Of a DNA stretch of 64,000 nt, positions 8,674-16,777 are shown one piece after another. Origin of the DNA: Qipengyuania qiaonensis (GTDB taxonomy: Bacteria; Pseudomonadota; Alphaproteobacteria; Sphingomonadales; Sphingomonadaceae). The notes beneath the pieces are model-generated. The model was not told the origin of the DNA. It did no database searches and saw nothing but the letters and a program-made list of their open reading frames with translations. The position numbers and the translations under genes are program-made. Every line of letters starts with the position of its first letter. The first letter of the stretch is position 1. The DNA is taken from assembly GCF_019711515.1 (NCBI RefSeq), contig NZ_JAIGNO010000006.1, forward strand, positions 140,630-204,629, written 5' to 3'.

Positions 8674-9267
8674 TTACCCGATAGCCCGCGATTTCCGCAG
8701 CATCTGGTACGCCTCCACCACACGGCCCAGTCGTGCCTCGTATTGCCGGTCGCCGCCATTGCGGTCGGGATGGTACCTGCGCACCAGTTCGGAATAGCGC
8801 CGTCGCAACCGCCGCCGATCGGTGTTCAGACCCAGCCCCATCGTCTCCAGCGCCTCGGCCTCTTCTCTGGAGAAGCGGCCGTCCATCGCCATTTCCGCCT
8901 CGCGCTGGGCGCGGCTCTTGATCCCGGCGGCGCGCGCGGAGATCGCGTCGAGCGGGTCGTCGAAATCACACCAGCGCGGCATGCCGTCCACGCCCGCATT
9001 CGGCCGGAAGCTTGGGCTTTCGGTCCGCCAGCCCGCGCCCGGTGCCTGCGCGTGGTAGATTTGCTCCGCGCTCATGCCCTCGAACCAGTCATAGCCCGCG
9101 TTGAATTCGCGCACATGGTCGAGGCACAGCCAGCGCCATTCGCCCGGCCCGTCGAAACCGTGCCCGCCGCCGCCCGGCGCGCGGAATTCCCCAGCTTCGC
9201 CGCAACCGGGATAGTCGCACACCCTGCCCGTGTCTTCGTAACGTCCGTGAAACTTTGTCTGGCGCAT
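8674..9267 (-). CDS. J-domain (DnaJ-like) protein
   Basis: A 197-residue alphaproteobacterial J-protein with its J domain at the C terminus (about residues 135-197), containing the essential HPD in RRYHPDRNGGDR. It would stimulate the ATPase of an Hsp70. The N-terminal region has CDYPGCGEAGEF and WLCLDHVREFN, with Cys/His residues spaced like a small metal site, and no Gly/Phe or zinc-repeat region of classical DnaJ. It is divergent from bolA. In many relatives cobS follows directly downstream; here the VOC/GST operon intervenes. Confidence 0.9.
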   Translation of the reverse strand: MRQTKFHGRYEDTGRVCDYPGCGEAGEFRAPGGGGHGFDGPGEWRWLCLDHVREFNAGYDWFEGMSAEQIYHAQAPGAGWRTESPSFRPNAGVDGMPRWCDFDDPLDAISARAAGIKSRAQREAEMAMDGRFSREEAEALETMGLGLNTDRRRLRRRYSELVRRYHPDRNGGDRQYEARLGRVVEAYQMLRKSRAIG

Positions 9268-9327
9268 TCGTTGTAGGATGGGGAGAGAAGTGCGCTAAGG
9301 AAACCCCCAACAAGGAGATTCGGACCC

Positions 9328-9600
9328 GTGGCAGGACCAGTCCAGCAGGAAATGGAAAAGCTTCTTATCAAGGCTTTCAGCCCCACGCAGCTCGACGTGA
9401 TCAACGACAGTGCGAAGCATTCCGGCCATGCGGGAGACGATGGCAGCGGAGAGTCGCATTTCACCGTGGTGATCGAAGCGGCGACCTTCGCCGACAAGTC
9501 CCGCCTCGAGCGCCAGCGCATGGTCAACCGGGCATTGGGTGACATTCCGGGCGAACGGGTCCATGCCCTCGCCATCCAGGCATCGGCCCCCACCACCTAG
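9328..9600 (+). CDS. BolA family protein
   Basis: A 90-residue BolA-like protein. BolA proteins pair with monothiol glutaredoxins to bind [2Fe-2S] clusters and influence iron or stress regulation. The fold signature is visible: KLLIKAFSPTQLDVINDSAKHSGH, ESHFTVVIEAATFADKSRLERQRMVN, and the conserved His in ERVHALAI. Ribosome site AACAAGGAG lies upstream. It starts 60 bp from the divergent J-domain gene and is followed after 11 bp by a pirin gene. Confidence 0.92.
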   Translation: MAGPVQQEMEKLLIKAFSPTQLDVINDSAKHSGHAGDDGSGESHFTVVIEAATFADKSRLERQRMVNRALGDIPGERVHALAIQASAPTT

Positions 9601-9611
9601 GAGACGCACAT

Positions 9612-10502
9612 ATGGCCCTGTTCGAGCAAACGCTGACCCCGGTCACCCACGATCTCGGACAGTTCGAAGTACGACGGGTGTTGCCATCCAAGGCGCGCAG
9701 CATGGTGGGGCCGTTCATTTTCGTCGATCAGTTCGGTCCGGCGCAGCTCGATATCGGCGCTGCCATGGATGTCCGCCCGCACCCGCATATCAATCTGGCC
9801 ACGGTGACCTGGCTGTTCGAAGGCGCGATCGACCACCGCGACAGCCTCGGCAGTTTTTCGACCATTCGGCCGGGGCAGGTAAACCTGATGACCGCGGGCA
9901 AGGGCATTGTTCATTCGGAACGCTCGCCCGAAGCGGAGCGCAAGGCCGGCCCGAAGCTCTATGGCATGCAGACATGGCTGGCCCTGCCCGACGGACGCGA
10001 AGAAGTTGACCCGGCGTTCGAGGCCGTAACCGAGCTGCCGGTGATCGAGGACGGGCGTGCCAAGGCCATTGTCATCATGGGCGAATTATGGGGCGAGCGC
10101 GCCGCGACCACGACCTATGCCGCCACGATCTATGCGGAAATCATGCTGGAGCCGGGCGGGATGATCCCACTCGAAGACGATGCAGACGAGCGCGCGGTGA
10201 TGCTCGTCGGCGGCGAGGCTTCGGTCGATGGCCACGCGCTTACGCCGTACCAGCTCGCCATCCTCCAGCCGGGGCGCGAAATGACGCTGGAAAGCAAGAG
10301 CGGCGCGCGGGTCATGTTGATGGGGGGCGAGGCCTTCGAAACGAAGCGCCATGCCTGGTGGAACTTCGTCAGCTCCAGTCGGGAACGCATCAACCAGGCC
10401 AAGGACGACTGGCGCGCGGGGCGTTTTCCGAAGGTTCCGGGCGACGAGGAGGAGTTCATTCCCCTGCCCGCAGGCGCGCCCAAGACCGTGACCTATCCGT
10501 GA
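9612..10502 (+). CDS. Pirin family protein
   Basis: A 296-residue bicupin of the pirin family; members bind Fe at the N-terminal cupin and some have quercetin 2,3-dioxygenase activity. Metal-ligand signature residues appear as DVRPHPHINLATVTWLFEG and GIVHSERS (the HPH...H...E pattern). A C-terminal extension (about residues 240-296, with WWNFVSSSRERI) is typical of longer proteobacterial pirins. It follows bolA by 11 bp and precedes an SDR gene by 10 bp. The actual substrate is unknown. Confidence 0.9.
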   Translation: MALFEQTLTPVTHDLGQFEVRRVLPSKARSMVGPFIFVDQFGPAQLDIGAAMDVRPHPHINLATVTWLFEGAIDHRDSLGSFSTIRPGQVNLMTAGKGIVHSERSPEAERKAGPKLYGMQTWLALPDGREEVDPAFEAVTELPVIEDGRAKAIVIMGELWGERAATTTYAATIYAEIMLEPGGMIPLEDDADERAVMLVGGEASVDGHALTPYQLAILQPGREMTLESKSGARVMLMGGEAFETKRHAWWNFVSSSRERINQAKDDWRAGRFPKVPGDEEEFIPLPAGAPKTVTYP

Positions 10503-10512
10503 AGGAATTCGC

Positions 10513-11325
10513 ATGAGCTTTGAAGGGAAAACCGCCTGGATCACGGGCGCGAGCAGCGGCATCGGTGCCGCGCTCGCGCGCGAGTGGGCCAGCCGCGGCG
10601 CGCATATCGTCCTGTCGGGCCGCGACGAGGCGCGGCTGGCCGAAGTCGCCGGCGATCTGCCAACCGAAACGCTGGTTCTGCCCTTCGACGTCCGCGACCA
10701 TGCGGCGATGGAGGCCGCGACGGCGCAGGCGATCGGTTGGAAAGGCGTCGACATCTTCGTCGCCAATGCAGGCGTTTCGCAGCGTAGCGCGGCGGTCGAT
10801 ACCGACATCGGCGTCTATCGCGAGATCATCGATATCGACCTCACCGCGCAGATCGCTGCGACCCAGGCGCTGCTGCCGCATGTGACCGCGCGGGGCAGCG
10901 GGCACTTTCTCTTCATCAGTTCGATCGCGGGCAAGGTCGGCGTGCCGATGCGCACCGCCTATTGCGCGGCGAAGTTCGGCCTCGCCGGCTATGCCGATGC
11001 GCTGCGTGCAGAACTGTCACAGAGCGGCGTGCAGGTTCACGTCATCTATCCCGGCTCCGTGGCGACCGACGTCAGCCGCAACGCCCTCACCTCCGACGGC
11101 AGCAAGCGCGGCCGTTCGGATGCGGTGATCGACAACGGTATCCCGCCGACCGAGGCCGCGAAATGGATCGTCGAAGCGGTCGCCAGGGGCGAGCGGGAAA
11201 TCATCGTCGCTCAAGGCATGGAGCAAGCGATGGGTGAAATGCGCCGCACCCCGGAACAACTGCTCGATCAGGTCGCGGCCATGGTCGCTGCGGGATATAT
11301 GGAGAAGATGAAAGCGGAAGGCTGA
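10513..11325 (+). CDS. Short-chain dehydrogenase/reductase
   Basis: Classical SDR of 270 residues. The Rossmann motif TGASSGIG is near residue 12, the NAG motif (VANAGVSQ) near 85, the catalytic Ser in FISSIAGK and the catalytic YCAAK near 155. The sequence resembles the DHRS7-like group, oxidoreductases of unknown small substrates. It lies 10 bp after the pirin gene and 2 bp before the epoxide-hydrolase-like gene, so the three are probably co-transcribed. Cofactor preference is not certain. Confidence 0.9.
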   Translation: MSFEGKTAWITGASSGIGAALAREWASRGAHIVLSGRDEARLAEVAGDLPTETLVLPFDVRDHAAMEAATAQAIGWKGVDIFVANAGVSQRSAAVDTDIGVYREIIDIDLTAQIAATQALLPHVTARGSGHFLFISSIAGKVGVPMRTAYCAAKFGLAGYADALRAELSQSGVQVHVIYPGSVATDVSRNALTSDGSKRGRSDAVIDNGIPPTEAAKWIVEAVARGEREIIVAQGMEQAMGEMRRTPEQLLDQVAAMVAAGYMEKMKAEG

Positions 11326-11327
11326 CG

Positions 11328-12233
11328 ATGGAACTCGAACAGAAGCGAGTCGCGCTTGCCAACGGGATCGAACTCGACGTCGTGGACGAAGGCCCGCGCG
11401 ATGCGCCGGTGCTGATCTTCCTGCACGGCTTTCCCGAAAGCCACCGCACCTGGCGCCACCAGATCGCGCATTTTTCCGGCCGCTTCCGCTGCATCGCCCC
11501 GGACCAGCGCGGCTATCGCGGATCGTCCAAGCCGCAGGAGGTAGAAGCCTATACGCCCGACAAGCTGATCGGCGACGTGTTCCTGCTAGCCGATGCGCTC
11601 GGTGTCGACACTTTCACGATCGTCGGGCACGACTGGGGCGGAGCTATTGCCTGGGGCGTCGCCTATACCGGGATGATGAATGGCCGCGTCGCGCGCGCGA
11701 TCATCGCGAATGCACCGCATCCGGTGCTGTTTCCCAAACTGCTCTATACCAACCGCCAGCAGCGGGAGGCGAGCCAGTATTTCCTGACCTTCCGCGATCC
11801 GGCGAACGATCCTATGATCCGCGAACACGGTCTTGCCCCGGTCCTGACGAAAGCCTTCGAGGGACGCCATGTCGGCACGATGATGGAGCCCGAGGAGCTG
11901 GCGCGCCTGCTGCAGGACTGGTCAGATCCCGATGCCGCCATCGGTATGCTCAACTACTACCGGGCGAGCCCGATGGAAGTCCTCCCGCTCGACGCGCCGT
12001 ATGAACTGCCCTCGGACTACCAGCCCTTCCCGCTGCCCAAGCTGGCGATCCCGACGCTCGTCATCTGGGCGATGGACGACGAGGCGCTGCCGCCCGCCAA
12101 TCTCGACGGTCTCGACGAAGTCGTCGACGCGCTCGAAGTGGTCGAGGTGCCGGGCTGCGGCCATTTCGTGCAGTGGGAAAAGCCCGGGGCGTTCAACGCC
12201 GCGGCCGACGCGTTTCTCTCGCGGACTTCCTGA
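11328..12233 (+). CDS. Alpha/beta hydrolase, epoxide-hydrolase-like
   Basis: A 301-residue alpha/beta hydrolase with the HGFPES oxyanion-hole motif, the GHDWGG nucleophile elbow (Asp nucleophile) and a C-terminal GCGHFVQWEKP carrying the catalytic His. An Asp nucleophile and HGFPES are typical of epoxide hydrolases and haloalkane dehalogenase relatives. The cap region contains the YY pair (NYYRASP) expected for epoxide ring opening. It begins 2 bp after the SDR stop. Its stop abuts that of the convergent DUF2332 gene (TGATCA). Confidence 0.9.
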   Translation: MELEQKRVALANGIELDVVDEGPRDAPVLIFLHGFPESHRTWRHQIAHFSGRFRCIAPDQRGYRGSSKPQEVEAYTPDKLIGDVFLLADALGVDTFTIVGHDWGGAIAWGVAYTGMMNGRVARAIIANAPHPVLFPKLLYTNRQQREASQYFLTFRDPANDPMIREHGLAPVLTKAFEGRHVGTMMEPEELARLLQDWSDPDAAIGMLNYYRASPMEVLPLDAPYELPSDYQPFPLPKLAIPTLVIWAMDDEALPPANLDGLDEVVDALEVVEVPGCGHFVQWEKPGAFNAAADAFLSRTS

Positions 12234-13325
12234 TCAACCGGTCCATTCGATCCACGCCCCGTGCGGATGCGCGGTGGCGAGCTTGCGGCGCATATCACCG
12301 CGTGGCCAGTAACTTACGGTCAATTCGTGCCGGTGCGTATCGCGATTGGCTTCGACGCTGACCCAGGCGAGTGGCGTCGCTTCGCGTGCCCTGCCGCCCG
12401 CAGCTTCCATCAGCTCCACGATCTGGTCGCGCTCGTCGCGCGGGATATACTGCCACACCACGGAGTGCATCAGCACGCGCGTGGTCCCTTCGGCTTGCGG
12501 CAGGGCGAGCCGATCGCGCAGGAAGTCGACGGCCCGCTTGCGCTCGACTTCGGGCGGGAAGGCATTCGCCGCCTCGATAGCGGCATCCATCCGGGCGAAG
12601 CGCTCGGTGAATTCGGGCCAGATATACGCCTTCAACCGCAGCGCCTGCCGCTCGTCGGTCAGATCGACAGGCGCCACATCGCAGCCGACCGCCCCGACGA
12701 TATCGAAGCCGCGCGCCGGCGGCGGCTCGCCGCGCCAGTCGGGGGTGAGATGCAGGCGCGAGGATTTCGGCCCGACTTTGACGCCGCCGAGATCGTAGCG
12801 ATAACGGCGCATCATCAGGTTGATGCCGGCGCTCGATCCGATTTCCATAAGCTCGAAATCGCCGGGCAGGCCGTGATCGACCAGCCACAGGAAAGCGGCG
12901 GCGAAATTCGCCGACCGTCCGGCCTCGTTGGTCTGTGGTGGACCATCGAGCCACGGCATGAGGAACGGTTCGTGACGCTCGATCGCTCCGGCGATTAACT
13001 CGGCGCCGTTGTTGGGCCCGAGCCCTTCGTAAATCGGCGCGAGGCCCGGCTCCTCACCGGCGAGTTGAAGCGCGTGCAAGCCGCCGGCAATCCGCAGCGG
13101 CAGCGCATCCGCCAGCGCCGGCCCAGCCCAGCGCCGCACGCGTCGCATGACCGCGCCCCCGCGCTCGGTCGGTAGAAGTTCGCGTAGACCCTGGCAAACC
13201 AGCGCGGTGATCGGGGCGCCATTGTCGCGGCAATACGCGACCTGGTTTTCGAACGCACGCGCCACCGCCTCCGGCCCCTTCGAAGCCGGCTCGGTTACGA
13301 CATATTCCGCCTCGTCGATCGCCAT
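12234..13325 (-). CDS. DUF2332 family protein
   Basis: A 363-residue protein of the DUF2332 family, widespread in actinobacteria and alphaproteobacteria and without an assigned reaction. Visible features are [14 protein letters not shown] near the start, the glycine-rich [16 protein letters not shown], and [12 protein letters not shown] towards the end. The glycine-rich block resembles an AdoMet-binding motif I, so a methyltransferase-like fold is possible (inference). Convergent with the hydrolase gene; 36 bp separates its start from hisG on the other strand. Confidence 0.82.
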   Translation of the reverse strand: MAIDEAEYVVTEPASKGPEAVARAFENQVAYCRDNGAPITALVCQGLRELLPTERGGAVMRRVRRWAGPALADALPLRIAGGLHALQLAGEEPGLAPIYEGLGPNNGAELIAGAIERHEPFLMPWLDGPPQTNEAGRSANFAAAFLWLVDHGLPGDFELMEIGSSAGINLMMRRYRYDLGGVKVGPKSSRLHLTPDWRGEPPPARGFDIVGAVGCDVAPVDLTDERQALRLKAYIWPEFTERFARMDAAIEAANAFPPEVERKRAVDFLRDRLALPQAEGTTRVLMHSVVWQYIPRDERDQIVELMEAAGGRAREATPLAWVSVEANRDTHRHELTVSYWPRGDMRRKLATAHPHGAWIEWTG

Positions 13326-13361
13326 TGCCCTTTCGGCCCCTGCTGCCTATCTGCGCACCCC

Positions 13362-14018
13362 ATGAACGAATGCCTGACCTTCGCCGTTCCCAAGGGCCGC
13401 ATCCTCGACGAAGCGCTGCCCGTGATGGCGCGTGCCGGCGTCGTGCCCGAAGATGACTTCCACGACAAGGCCAACCGCTCGCTGACCTTTGCCACCACGC
13501 GCGACGACATGAAGCTGATCCGCGTGCGCGCCTTCGACGTCGCCACCTTCGTCGCGCACGGCGCGGCCCAGATGGGCATAGTGGGGTCAGACGTGATCGA
13601 GGAATTCGACTATGCCGATCTCTATGCACCGGTCGATCTCGATATCGGGCATTGCCACCTTTCGGTCGCCGAACCGAACGACGGCGCCGCCCGCGTCGAC
13701 GGCGCGAGCCACCTGCGCGTAGCAACCAAATACCCCAACCTCACCCGCCGCCATTTCGAACGGCAGGGCATCCAGGCCGAATGCGTCAAGCTGAACGGAG
13801 CGATGGAAATTGCCCCGGCGCTGGGGCTGGCCGGGCGTATCGTCGACCTCGTTTCGACCGGAACGACGCTGCGCGAAAACGGGCTCGTCGAAACGGGCCG
13901 TATTCTCGACATCTCGGCGCGCCTGATCGTCAACCGCAAGGCTTTGAAAACCGATCCGCGGGTTGCCGCATTGGTGGAGGCGTTTCGCGCCGATGCTGCC
14001 GAGCGCGAGGCCGCCTGA
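13362..14018 (+). CDS. hisG: ATP phosphoribosyltransferase, short form (HisG)
   Basis: Catalyses the first step of histidine biosynthesis, joining ATP and PRPP. At 218 residues it is the short form, which lacks the C-terminal regulatory domain and normally works with HisZ, not found in this window. Landmarks are [14 protein letters not shown] at the N terminus, [13 protein letters not shown], and the PRPP loop [14 protein letters not shown]. It overlaps hisD by one base (TGATG), so the two are translationally coupled. Confidence 0.96.
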   Translation: MNECLTFAVPKGRILDEALPVMARAGVVPEDDFHDKANRSLTFATTRDDMKLIRVRAFDVATFVAHGAAQMGIVGSDVIEEFDYADLYAPVDLDIGHCHLSVAEPNDGAARVDGASHLRVATKYPNLTRRHFERQGIQAECVKLNGAMEIAPALGLAGRIVDLVSTGTTLRENGLVETGRILDISARLIVNRKALKTDPRVAALVEAFRADAAEREAA

Positions 14019-15307
14019 TGCAGTTCCTGCGGACTAGCGATCCGGACTTTGCAAGAAAGTTCGACCGGGTCGTTCGCGGCCGCCGCGAAAGCGATGCACA
14101 GGTCGGACGCGACGTCGCGACGATTATCAACGAAGTGCGCGAGCGCGGCGATGACGCCCTGGTCGAATATACCGCGCGTTTCGATAGCCATCACTTGACG
14201 CAGGACGGCGACTGGCGGATTGCCCTCGACGAATGCTGCGCCGCCTACGACGCTCTCGATGCCGAACTGCGCGACGCGCTCGAACTCGCGGCTGCACGCA
14301 TCCGCGCCTATCACGAAGGCCAGCTTCCAGCGGATCGCGACTATACCGACGATATCGGCATGCGGCTCGGCGCGCGGTGGCGGCCGGTCGATGCGGCAGG
14401 GCTCTATGTGCCCGGCGGCCGCGCGGCCTATCCTTCGTCGCTGTTGATGAATGCGATCCCAGCCAAGGTCGCCGGAGTGGAACGCCTCGTGGTTACGACG
14501 CCGACACCGAAGGGCGTGGTCAATCCGCTGGTTCTCGCCGCCGCTTATATCGCCGGGGTCGACGAAATCTGGCGCGTGGGCGGGGCGCAGGCCGTGGCCG
14601 CCCTCGCCTATGGCACCAAGCGGATCGGCAAGGCCGATGTCGTTGCAGGACCCGGCAACGCCTGGGTCGCCGAAGCCAAGCGCCAGCTCTACGGCGTGGT
14701 CGGCATCGACATGGTCGCGGGGCCGAGCGAAATCCTCGTCATCGCCGATGCGAACAACAATCCCGACTGGATCGCTGCCGATCTCCTGAGCCAGGCCGAA
14801 CACGACCCGACGAGCCAGTCGATCCTGATCACCGATAGCGACAGCCTCGCCCGCCAGGTAGAGGATTCGGTCGATATCGCGCTGATGAAGCTGCCGACGG
14901 CGAAAACCGCCAAGGCCAGCTGGGACGCGCACGGCCTGATCGTGTCGGTCGACACACTCGATGAAGCCCCGGCCCTGTCCGACCGGCTGGCGGCAGAGCA
15001 TGTCGAGCTGATGGTCGACGAACCGCAGGCGCTGTTCGATCGCATGCGCCATGCGGGCAGCGTGTTTCTCGGCCGTCATACGCCCGAGGCCGTCGGCGAT
15101 TATGTCGCGGGGCCCAACCACGTCCTTCCCACAGGGCGCCGTGCCCGCTTCGCCAGCGGACTGTCGGTGCTCGATTTCATGAAGCGCACCAGCTTCATCG
15201 ACGCCTCCGAAGCTGCGCTCGCCGCGATCGGTCCGGCGGCGGTGAAGCTGGCGGAGGCGGAAGGCCTCCCTGCGCACGCCCTGTCGATTTCCACGAGACT
15301 GAAATGA
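14018..15307 (+). CDS. hisD: Histidinol dehydrogenase
   Basis: Zn-dependent enzyme that performs the last two oxidations of histidine biosynthesis, histidinol to histidine with NAD+. The 429-residue product shows GPGNAWVAEAKRQL, VAGPSEILVIAD, LLSQAEHDP with Gln/His metal ligands, and GPNHVLPTGRRARF with the catalytic His. The true start is the ATG at 14018; longer upstream reading runs through hisG in another frame. The stop overlaps nusB by 4 bp (ATGA). Confidence 0.96.
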   Translation: MQFLRTSDPDFARKFDRVVRGRRESDAQVGRDVATIINEVRERGDDALVEYTARFDSHHLTQDGDWRIALDECCAAYDALDAELRDALELAAARIRAYHEGQLPADRDYTDDIGMRLGARWRPVDAAGLYVPGGRAAYPSSLLMNAIPAKVAGVERLVVTTPTPKGVVNPLVLAAAYIAGVDEIWRVGGAQAVAALAYGTKRIGKADVVAGPGNAWVAEAKRQLYGVVGIDMVAGPSEILVIADANNNPDWIAADLLSQAEHDPTSQSILITDSDSLARQVEDSVDIALMKLPTAKTAKASWDAHGLIVSVDTLDEAPALSDRLAAEHVELMVDEPQALFDRMRHAGSVFLGRHTPEAVGDYVAGPNHVLPTGRRARFASGLSVLDFMKRTSFIDASEAALAAIGPAAVKLAEAEGLPAHALSISTRLK

Positions 15308-15756
15308 GCCAGAATCCCAAGTCCCAGGCCCGCAGCGCCGCCCGCCTCGGTGCCGTGCAGGCGCTTTACCAGCAGCACATGGAAGGCACCCGCCTCGCCA
15401 AGCTGCTCGACGAATTCCACCAGCACCGCCTCGGCCGCGTGATCGAGGACGAGGAATACGCCGAAGCCGATGTCGATTTCTTCGACGATATCGTCGGCGG
15501 CGTCGACGCCCGGCGCGAGGAGATCGACGAGAAGCTGACCGCCCGCCTCGCCGAGGGCTGGACGCTGGCACGGCTCGACAAGACCATGCTCCAAATACTG
15601 CGCGCAGGCACCTACGAACTGATCGCCCGGCCGGACGTGCCCAAGGCCAGCGCGATCAGCGAATATGTCGACGTCGCCAAGGCCTTCTTCGACGATCGCG
15701 AAGCGAAGTTCGTCAACGGCGTTCTCGACGCGGTGGCCAAAGAGGCCGGGCGCTGA
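15304..15756 (+). CDS. nusB: Transcription antitermination factor NusB
   Basis: A 150-residue all-helical RNA-binding protein that with NusE/S10 recognises boxA and prevents premature termination, mainly in rRNA operons. The family signature is ARLGAVQALYQQHMEG, LDKTMLQILRAGTYEL and EYVDVAKAFFDDREAKFVNGVLD. It overlaps hisD by 4 bp and thiL by 3 bp, so its expression is tied to the histidine genes and thiamine kinase. Confidence 0.95.
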   Translation: MSQNPKSQARSAARLGAVQALYQQHMEGTRLAKLLDEFHQHRLGRVIEDEEYAEADVDFFDDIVGGVDARREEIDEKLTARLAEGWTLARLDKTMLQILRAGTYELIARPDVPKASAISEYVDVAKAFFDDREAKFVNGVLDAVAKEAGR

Positions 15757-16622
15757 ACGAAGCCGCGTTCATCGCCGCCTTGCGGGCGCTGGCGACCGAT
15801 CCCGCCGCCCGCCGGCTGGAAGACGATGCCGCCATCATCGAAATGGGCGGCGAAAGACTGGTCCTCACGCACGATACGATGGTCGAGGGCGTCCATGTCC
15901 TCGAAGGGCAGGACCCGGCCGATGTCGCCTGGAAACTGGTCGCGGTGAACCTGTCGGACCTCGCTGCGAAGGGTGCCAAGCCGGTAGGCGTGCTCATCTC
16001 GCACATGCTCGGGAGCGACGACCACCGGTTCATCGAGGGTCTCGAAGAAGTACTTCGGACCTATGACGTGCCTCTTCTGGGTGGCGATACCGTCAGGGGA
16101 GAAGGCAATCGCGTCTGGGGATGCACTGCCATTGGACGGGCCACCCATGACCAAGTGCCGTCACGCGGTGGCGCGAAGCCCGGCGATGCCATCTATGTGA
16201 CCGGTCCTCTGGGCGCCGCAATGCTGGGTTTCGAGGCCCTTCGCGATGGCGTCGAGCGCGACAGCAGCGCCTATAGACGGCCGCTTCCATTGGTTGATGA
16301 AGGCCAGGCGCTGGCTCCTCACGCTACCGCCATGATGGATGTTTCCGACGGCTTGCTCCTCGATTGCTGGCGCATGGCGAGTGTTTCGATCCGGGTGGCG
16401 TTCGAGCTGCAATCGGCTGCAATCCCGGTCGCCGACCCGTCGCGGTTCGATGACTGCATCCGCTGGGGCGACGACTACCAGTTGCTTTTCACTGCACCGC
16501 CCGAAATCGACCTTCCGGTTGCCGTATCGCGCATCGGGACGGTGGTGGCCGCCGATCGACCGCAGCTTCGGCTCGACGGCGAAATCCTCTCTCCCGAACA
16601 GGGTCTCGGCTACCAGCACTGA
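15753..16622 (+). CDS. thiL: Thiamine-monophosphate kinase (ThiL), apparent CTG start
   Basis: Phosphorylates thiamine monophosphate to thiamine diphosphate with ATP. Motifs are LEDDAAIIE, the metal-binding Asp in LTHDTMVEG, VNLSDLAAKGAKPVG, LLGGDTVRGEG, MMDVSDGLLLD and WGDDYQLLF. The frame has no ATG, GTG or TTG for at least 30 bases upstream of CTG 15753, which overlaps the nusB stop as CTGA and has AAAGAGG about 8 bases before it. Starting there yields the expected N-terminal helix NEAAFIAALRAL. The first conventional start, TTG 15780, would remove that helix. The CTG start is therefore an inference; product identity is firm. Confidence 0.9.
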   Translation: MNEAAFIAALRALATDPAARRLEDDAAIIEMGGERLVLTHDTMVEGVHVLEGQDPADVAWKLVAVNLSDLAAKGAKPVGVLISHMLGSDDHRFIEGLEEVLRTYDVPLLGGDTVRGEGNRVWGCTAIGRATHDQVPSRGGAKPGDAIYVTGPLGAAMLGFEALRDGVERDSSAYRRPLPLVDEGQALAPHATAMMDVSDGLLLDCWRMASVSIRVAFELQSAAIPVADPSRFDDCIRWGDDYQLLFTAPPEIDLPVAVSRIGTVVAADRPQLRLDGEILSPEQGLGYQH

Positions 16623-16651
16623 ACCCTTGCGCGCATCGCGGTCGATAAGCG

Positions 16652-16670
16652 CGAATTGCTGCGCAATTCG
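16652..16670 (+). terminator. Perfect hairpin after thiL (possible terminator or attenuator)
   Basis: CGAATTGC-TGC-GCAATTCG forms a perfect 8-bp stem with a 3-base loop, 30 bases after the thiL stop. No U-run follows it, so intrinsic termination is uncertain; it may stabilise the 3' end or bind a protein. Confidence 0.35.
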
Positions 16671-16777
16671 ACCTTGTCACGCAACACATGCCCCTTATAC
16701 CCAAGAGCCATATGCGCCGACGTTTCCCGCGCCGGACTGCATAAACATATAGAAACAAACGGGAGGGGAATTTTTCA

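Noticed and set aside
13622..15571. 649-codon minus-strand ORF antisense to hisG/hisD/nusB
   Set aside because: Low-complexity Arg-rich translation, no domain, and it crosses three well-defined genes on the other strand.
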